Shown here one piece after another: positions 44,796 to 48,528 of a stretch of 48,528 nucleotides of DNA. A model generated the notes under the pieces. The model worked only from the letters and a program-made list of their open reading frames with translations. It did no database searches and had not been told where the DNA came from. This stretch comes from Pantoea septica. Lineage in GTDB: Bacteria; Pseudomonadota; Gammaproteobacteria; Enterobacterales; Enterobacteriaceae. A program made the translations under genes and the position numbers. Each line of letters starts with the position of its first letter. Within the stretch, counting starts at the first letter, position 1. Location of the stretch: assembly GCF_002095575.1 (NCBI RefSeq), contig NZ_MLJJ01000031.1, forward strand, positions 1 through 48,528, written 5' to 3'.

Positions 44796-44884
44796 GCGCA
44801 AGGATCGATCGTGCTGTTTTTGCGCAGCCGAATACCTGCGCGGGCAAACGCCTGCGCAGCGGTAAAGGAAGGGATAAAGCGAAG

Positions 44885-44903
44885 GCGCGCCGGACAGGCG
44901 CGC
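44885..44903 (-). terminator. Hairpin after the small secreted-protein gene
   Basis: Perfect 7-bp stem GCGCGCC/GGCGCGC with a 5-base loop just past the stop at 44911; no T-run. Confidence 0.45.
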
Positions 44904-44910
44904 GTGGCAA

Positions 44911-45114
44911 TCAGACGTTGTCGTTTAAAACGTCTGAGCTGAACTGTTTTTGCGACTGCTGCGGCAGCGCATTGTCGCCCAGGATTTCGTGCTGGGTCGG
45001 CTGGGCATGCGGGTGCAGGCCGGCAGGCGGCGTAAAGGGTTCAGCCATTTGGGCGCTGGCGAAAATCGGCAACGCAGCAAGCGCCGTAACAAGGAACAGC
45101 GTAGAAAGTTTCAT
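44911..45114 (-). CDS. Small secreted protein of unknown function
   Basis: A 67-residue product with a clear signal peptide (MKLSTLFLVTALAALPIFASA) and a 46-residue mature part rich in Gln, Pro and His (QMAEPFTPPAGLHPHAQPTQHEILGDNALPQQSQKQF...). No family is recognised. The mature peptide has no cysteine and is probably disordered and periplasmic. The start at 45114 is 30 codons inside the longest frame and gives the signal peptide. It is 185 bp downstream of the Rob-like regulator gene on the same strand, but a good terminator lies between, so it probably has its own promoter. Confidence 0.65.
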   Translation of the reverse strand: MKLSTLFLVTALAALPIFASAQMAEPFTPPAGLHPHAQPTQHEILGDNALPQQSQKQFSSDVLNDNV

Positions 45115-45260
45115 GGTTGTCGTCGTTTTAACTGTCTGGTTCGGAAAGAACCTGAAAGGCAGATGAATATCCAGTCCGGCAGGCCAAATGCACGATATCC
45201 GCATGGCTGTCGGGTTAAGGCAGGAATTTTACGCTACAAAACGCATCTATTTTATAAAAT

Positions 45261-45288
45261 CGTGCGGTTTGTCACGTTTCACCGCACG
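45261..45288 (-). terminator. Terminator of the Rob-like gene
   Basis: Perfect 8-bp stem CGTGCGGT/ACCGCACG with a 12-base loop, followed on the minus strand by ATTTTAT. Confidence 0.7.
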
Positions 45289-45299
45289 AAAAGCCGTTT

Positions 45300-46166
45300 T
45301 CAGCTCTGGACGACCGGTATCGAGAAGCGCCCCACCAGCGCATCCGGCGTCGAGGCTTTCATATCGAGCCGCAGCAGATCTTTACCCTGACGGCGCGCGA
45401 CGCCCAGCGCGGGCAGATGCACGTAATAGAGATCGGCAATAAAGCGCGTCAGCTGCTCGGGCGCGCCCTGCCAGGAAAAAGAGGCGTAGAGGCCGCGCGC
45501 CGAGGTCCAGTTGACGATTTGCGATCCCAAAATGTCGGCGTGCTGGCTCTCCAGCGCCTGGAACAGGCTAATATGCTGCTGCTCTGCCGCCGAGCTGCCC
45601 GGACCGTACTGAAAGCCGAGCCAGCCGCGCTCGACGTGGGGCGCGGCCAGCTGCACGAAGTGGCGCGCCTGCTGCGCGACAGTGTGCGCATGGTCGCGCA
45701 CGTAGTCGCCGAATTTGCACTCCCACTCGATCAGTTCGCCGCGCAGCTGCAGCTCCTCGCGCTCCACCAGCTGCGCCTGCATCATTTCGCCATATACGGA
45801 AATAGGCCCGTGGAAGCTTTGCAGCTGCAGGTCAGGCACGCGGCGGAAGGCGCCCGGCGTTAGCGAGAAGTGGCTTTTGAAAACCCGCGTGAAGTTCTGC
45901 TGGTTATCAAAGCCAAAACGCACCGCGATGTCGATCAGCGGCATGCGGGTCAGGCGCAGCGCCATAGCGGACATGGTCAGGCGACGCTTACGCGTATAGG
46001 CCGCCAGCGTCTGGCCGGTCATCTCTTTGAACATGCGCTGCATGTGCCATTTGGAGTAGCCGGATTTCAGGGTAATCAGATCGATATTGAGATCGTCGGT
46101 CAGATTCGCCTCAATCCAGTCCACCAGATCGCTGATGTACTGTTTTTTAACGTTCAGGCTGAGCAT
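45300..46166 (-). CDS. AraC-family regulator with GyrI-like domain (Rob-like)
   Basis: A 288-residue regulator, about the size of E. coli Rob (289). The N-terminal part (residues 1-110) holds two helix-turn-helix units: LITLKSGYSKWHMQRMFKEMTGQTLAAYTRKRRL and DIAVRFGFDNQQNFTRVFKSHFSLTPGAFRR, as in MarA, SoxS and Rob. The C-terminal 170 residues form a GyrI/BacA-like ligand domain as in Rob, with low similarity. Such regulators control efflux and stress genes. The ATG at 46166 gives the family N-terminus but has a poor ribosome site; longer frames reach 46280. It is not at the usual rob locus, so it is called Rob-like only. Confidence 0.82.
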   Translation of the reverse strand: MLSLNVKKQYISDLVDWIEANLTDDLNIDLITLKSGYSKWHMQRMFKEMTGQTLAAYTRKRRLTMSAMALRLTRMPLIDIAVRFGFDNQQNFTRVFKSHFSLTPGAFRRVPDLQLQSFHGPISVYGEMMQAQLVEREELQLRGELIEWECKFGDYVRDHAHTVAQQARHFVQLAAPHVERGWLGFQYGPGSSAAEQQHISLFQALESQHADILGSQIVNWTSARGLYASFSWQGAPEQLTRFIADLYYVHLPALGVARRQGKDLLRLDMKASTPDALVGRFSIPVVQS

Positions 46167-46369
46167 TTCGGTGCGGATCGTAGAAAGTATTGCGAGATTA
46201 GTCACATAATCATAACAAAAACGTCTTACGCATGTAAGGAAGGGTAAAGGAAGCGTAAGCAAAGCGCGGAGAAAAGGCATTTAATGCTTAGCCTGATAAC
46301 CAAACAGAACAGGCTGGCAAAGCTGGCCTTCTTATTATGGATGATGGTGATGGTGCGGTGCTGGTGCAG
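46167..46369. other. Upstream region of the Rob-like gene
   Basis: About 200 bp with the minus-strand promoter of the Rob-like gene expected near 46190-46270. No gene is seen. It leads into the second copy of the branched repeat. Confidence 0.35.
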
Positions 46370-46478
46370 ACGCGGATGGCATGGCCCGATCGCAAAGTCG
46401 CTTTACGCATCCCTGCTCGCTCGGCCCGCGACATCCCTGTCGCGGGACGCTTTGCTCTTCGGGCCATGCCATCCGCGT
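46370..46478. repeat. Branched inverted-repeat element, copy 2
   Basis: Perfect 18-bp outer stem (46370-46387 with 46461-46478), inner GCAAAG/CTTTGC and an 8-bp hairpin CCCGCGAC/GTCGCGGG (46425-46446). Core sequence is shared with copy 1 at 10302-10412, while the outer stem (ACGCGGATGGCATGG against ACACGGGTGACAAGG) differs at matching positions on both arms. The short repeat GTGCGGT flanks it at 46353-46359 and 46489-46495. Confidence 0.8.
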
Positions 46479-46512
46479 TTCAATATCTGTGCGGTTTTTA
46501 CAAGGCTAAAAC

Positions 46513-46546
46513 CCCGGATGCTCTTCGGTCCATGCCATCCGCATCC
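46513..46546. repeat. Partial third copy of the branched repeat (right arm only)
   Basis: GCTCTTCGGTCCATGCCATCCGCAT repeats the right arm of copy 2 about 65 bp further on, without a matching left arm. It could pair imperfectly with the left arm of copy 2, and looks like a deletion remnant. Confidence 0.6.
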
Positions 46547-46567
46547 ACTCCGATACTCACACCAGCA

Positions 46568-46594
46568 TAAAAAAAGGCTGGCAGAGCCAGCCTT
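46568..46594 (-). terminator. Terminator of the cio operon
   Basis: On the minus strand, AAGGCTGGC-TCT-GCCAGCCTT is followed by a run of T. It lies about 20 bp after the DUF2474 gene stop. Confidence 0.9.
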
Positions 46595-46615
46595 CAAATT
46601 ATCAACCAGAAACCG

Positions 46616-46783
46616 CTAGTGGCTGCGCATTCCTGCCGCTGTCATCATCATCCGGAACAACGTAGCCACGACGCCGAGCGCCAGCACGCTTGCTCCATAG
46701 ATCACCACCAGCCACAGAATGCGTTTCCACAACGGGGCTTTGGGTTCTTTGTGGTTTTTCACGCTGCCGACCTCGGTTCGCAT
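46616..46783 (-). CDS. DUF2474-family small subunit of a bd-type oxidase
   Basis: A 55-residue single-helix membrane protein (MRTEVGSVKNHKEPKAPLWKRILWLVVIYGASVLALGVVATLFRMMM...). The basic N-terminus followed by WKRILWLVVIYGASV is typical of the DUF2474 peptides encoded after cioAB operons, which parallel CydX of the standard bd oxidase. It starts one base after the cioB stop, so it is coupled to it. A strong terminator follows. Confidence 0.85.
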   Translation of the reverse strand: MRTEVGSVKNHKEPKAPLWKRILWLVVIYGASVLALGVVATLFRMMMTAAGMRSH

Positions 46784-46784
46784 A

Positions 46785-47789
46785 TCAATGGTATCCTTCG
46801 TCTGCTTTGATTTTCCCGCGGAACACGTAGTAGCTCCAGAAGGTGTAGCCCAGGATCATCGGAATAATCAACAAGCTGCCCACCAGCATAAAGGCCTGGC
46901 TAATCGCCGGCGACGCCGCCTGCCAGATAGTCACCGAAGGCGGAATAATATTCGGCCACACGCTAATACCCAGGCCAGAGAAGCCGAGGAAAATCAGCGC
47001 CAGCGTCAGCAGGAACGGCGAATAGTGCGCCTCGCGCTTAATGGCGCGCACAATGCCCCACGAGCAGAGCAGCACCAGCGCCGGAACCGGCAGGAACCAG
47101 TAAAGGTTTGGACGGGTAAACCAGCGCTGCGCGATGGCGTCATGGCTGAACGGCGTCCAGAGGCTGATAATGCCGACAACCACCAGCAGCGCGATCACCA
47201 GCGGCGTCGCCAGCGCGGACATCTTACGATGCAGCTCGTTCTCGGTTTTCATAATCAGCCAGGTACAGCCCAGCAGCGCATAGGCGATAACCAGACCCAC
47301 GCCGCAGAACAGCGGGAACGGCGCCAGCCAGTCCATCGCCGAGCCGCTGAAATGACGGCCCGTCACCTTGATGCCGTCGAGCATCGCGCCGACCGCCACG
47401 CCCTGGCTAAAGGTCGCAAGCACCGAACCTGCAACGAACGACTTATCCCAGAATGCGCGGTGCGTCTCGGTCGCCTTAAAGCGGAACTCGAAGGCGACGC
47501 CGCGGAAGATCAGGCCGATCAGCATCGCCGTCAGCGGGATAGAGAGCGCATCGGCAATCACCGAATAGGCCAGCGGGAAGGCGCCATAGAGGCCCGCGCC
47601 GCCCAGCACCAGCCAGGTTTCGTTGCCGTCCCAGACCGGCGCGACGGTATTGACCATCATGTCGCGCTCGACGGCGTCCTTATTAAAGGGAAACAGCAGC
47701 CCGATACCGAGATCGAAACCGTCCATGACGATATACATCAGGGTGGCGAAAACAATAATCGCGAACCAGATAATGGAAAAATCAATCAT
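46785..47789 (-). CDS. cioB: Cyanide-insensitive-type bd quinol oxidase subunit II (CioB/CydB)
   Basis: A 334-residue membrane protein with about eight or nine helices, the short form typical of CioB rather than E. coli CydB (379). It begins MIDFSIIWFAIIVFATLMYIVMDGFDLGIG and includes NTVAPVWDGNETWLVLGGAGLYGAFPLAYS, both hallmarks of the family. With subunit I it forms a quinol oxidase that reduces oxygen to water and tolerates cyanide and low oxygen. It starts one base after the cioA stop. Confidence 0.9.
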   Translation of the reverse strand: MIDFSIIWFAIIVFATLMYIVMDGFDLGIGLLFPFNKDAVERDMMVNTVAPVWDGNETWLVLGGAGLYGAFPLAYSVIADALSIPLTAMLIGLIFRGVAFEFRFKATETHRAFWDKSFVAGSVLATFSQGVAVGAMLDGIKVTGRHFSGSAMDWLAPFPLFCGVGLVIAYALLGCTWLIMKTENELHRKMSALATPLVIALLVVVGIISLWTPFSHDAIAQRWFTRPNLYWFLPVPALVLLCSWGIVRAIKREAHYSPFLLTLALIFLGFSGLGISVWPNIIPPSVTIWQAASPAISQAFMLVGSLLIIPMILGYTFWSYYVFRGKIKADEGYH

Positions 47790-47790
47790 T

Positions 47791-48528
47791 TTATTTTCCC
47801 TCCTGCGGATCGTTCAGACTTTCATGGGCCGCAGAGAGCGGACGAGCCGGCGTCTTGCCGTGGCCTGGACCGCCGTGACGCACATCCTTGCCTTCGCCGG
47901 TAAGCGGGCCTTTCTTAATCAAGCGCACCATATAGACGTAACCCACGCCAAACACCGCGGAGTAGACCGCGATAAAGGCCAGCAGGCTGATGCTCATATG
48001 CAGATCGCCATGACCTGAAACCGCGTCGATAGTGCGCTGCACGCCGTAAACTACCCATGGCTGACGGCCGATTTCCGTGGTGAACCAGCCCGCCAGCAGC
48101 GCGATCAAGCCAGACGGCCCCATCAGCAAAGCAAACCACAGGAACGGACGCGACTGATAGAGACGGCCTTTATAGCGCAGCCACAGGCTGACCACGCCGA
48201 GCGTAATCATCAGCAGCCCCATCGCCACCATCACGCGGAAAGACCAGAATATAATCAGTGAGTTAGGACGATCCTCTTTCGGGAAAGTCTTCAGCGCCGG
48301 CACCTGCTTATCGAGGCTGTGCGTCAGAATCAAACTGCCGAGATAAGGAATTTCCACCGCATATTTGGTGCGCTCTTCATCCATATCCGGGATACCGAAC
48401 AGGATCAGCGGCGTCGCTTCGCCCGGCGGGTTTTCCCAGTGGCCTTCAATCGCGGCGATCTTCGCCGGCTGATGCTCAAGGGTATTCAGACCGTGCGCAT
48501 CGCCGATCATCGCCTGAATCGGCGCGAC
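47791..48528 (-). CDS. cioA: bd quinol oxidase subunit I (CioA/CydA), C-terminal part
   Basis: The last 245 residues of subunit I; the N-terminal part lies beyond the window. It includes PPGEATPLILFGIPDMDEERTKYAVEIPYLGSL (a short Q-loop region), four membrane helices and the signature TEIGRQPWVVYGVQRT near the quinol and haem sites. The partner subunit and DUF2474 gene downstream, and the short Q-loop, favour the cyanide-insensitive CioA type. The C-terminal tail is basic and rich in Gly and His (KDVRHGGPGHGKTPARP). Confidence 0.9.
   Translation of the reverse strand, partial: VAPIQAMIGDAHGLNTLEHQPAKIAAIEGHWENPPGEATPLILFGIPDMDEERTKYAVEIPYLGSLILTHSLDKQVPALKTFPKEDRPNSLIIFWSFRVMVAMGLLMITLGVVSLWLRYKGRLYQSRPFLWFALLMGPSGLIALLAGWFTTEIGRQPWVVYGVQRTIDAVSGHGDLHMSISLLAFIAVYSAVFGVGYVYMVRLIKKGPLTGEGKDVRHGGPGHGKTPARPLSAAHESLNDPQEGK

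Overview
The window is chromosomal DNA from a member of the Enterobacterales, most likely an Erwiniaceae (Pantoea, Mixta or Erwinia type). The core block is in E. coli order: speA, metK, galP, sprT, endA, rsmE, gshB, yqgE, ruvX, yggR, yggS, yggT, rdgB, hemW, then yggN, yggL, trmB, mutY, yggX, mltC, speC. Protein lengths and active-site motifs match the E. coli orthologues closely, but several E. coli neighbours are missing (speB, yggU, yggM, ansB, nupG). The genus is an inference; no rRNA, tRNA, IS transposase or CRISPR array was seen.

Layout: 1-3888 holds the N-terminal part of a Bap-type biofilm adhesin with tandem Ig-like domains, and an EAL-like protein just upstream of it. 4544-18818 is the conserved speA-to-hemW block (polyamine and SAM synthesis, galactose uptake, endonuclease I, 16S rRNA methylation, glutathione, RuvX, PLP homeostasis, nucleotide sanitation, haem chaperone). 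18822-25337 is an accessory module on the minus strand: a CitA/DcuS-type sensor kinase and its response regulator, followed by an AfuABC/FbpABC-type importer. 25547-26992 carries a cold-shock gene with the classic cspA promoter and leader, an unusual 158-residue cold-shock-domain protein, and ymjA. 27035-34548 returns to the core genes. A roughly 740 bp inverted-repeat region stands where E. coli has nupG.

35125-44682 holds acuI, a PncC/CinA-like gene, and a complete haem-uptake operon (hmuR-hmuS-hmuT-hmuU-hmuV) under a Fur box. Next come a SelT/SelW/SelH-family gene, the PadR regulator yqjI and the ferric-siderophore reductase yqjH. 44911-46166 has a small secreted protein and a Rob-like AraC regulator. 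46616-48528 is the 3' part of a cyanide-insensitive-type bd oxidase operon (cioA-cioB-DUF2474).

How the parts may work together: hmuR and yqjH promoters each carry a Fur box followed about 13-14 bp further upstream by a GTAAGAT/ATCTTAC-type palindrome, suggesting that Fur and the neighbouring PadR regulator YqjI jointly control haem and siderophore iron use. The sensor kinase and regulator probably control the adjacent importer. The EAL-like protein beside the adhesin suggests local control of biofilm matrix.

The most novel-looking signals are: (i) a branched inverted-repeat element present twice (10302-10412 and 46370-46478) whose outer stems differ by compensatory changes; (ii) the paired, head-on 250-bp repeats between mltC and speC; (iii) the shared Fur-plus-palindrome promoter architecture.
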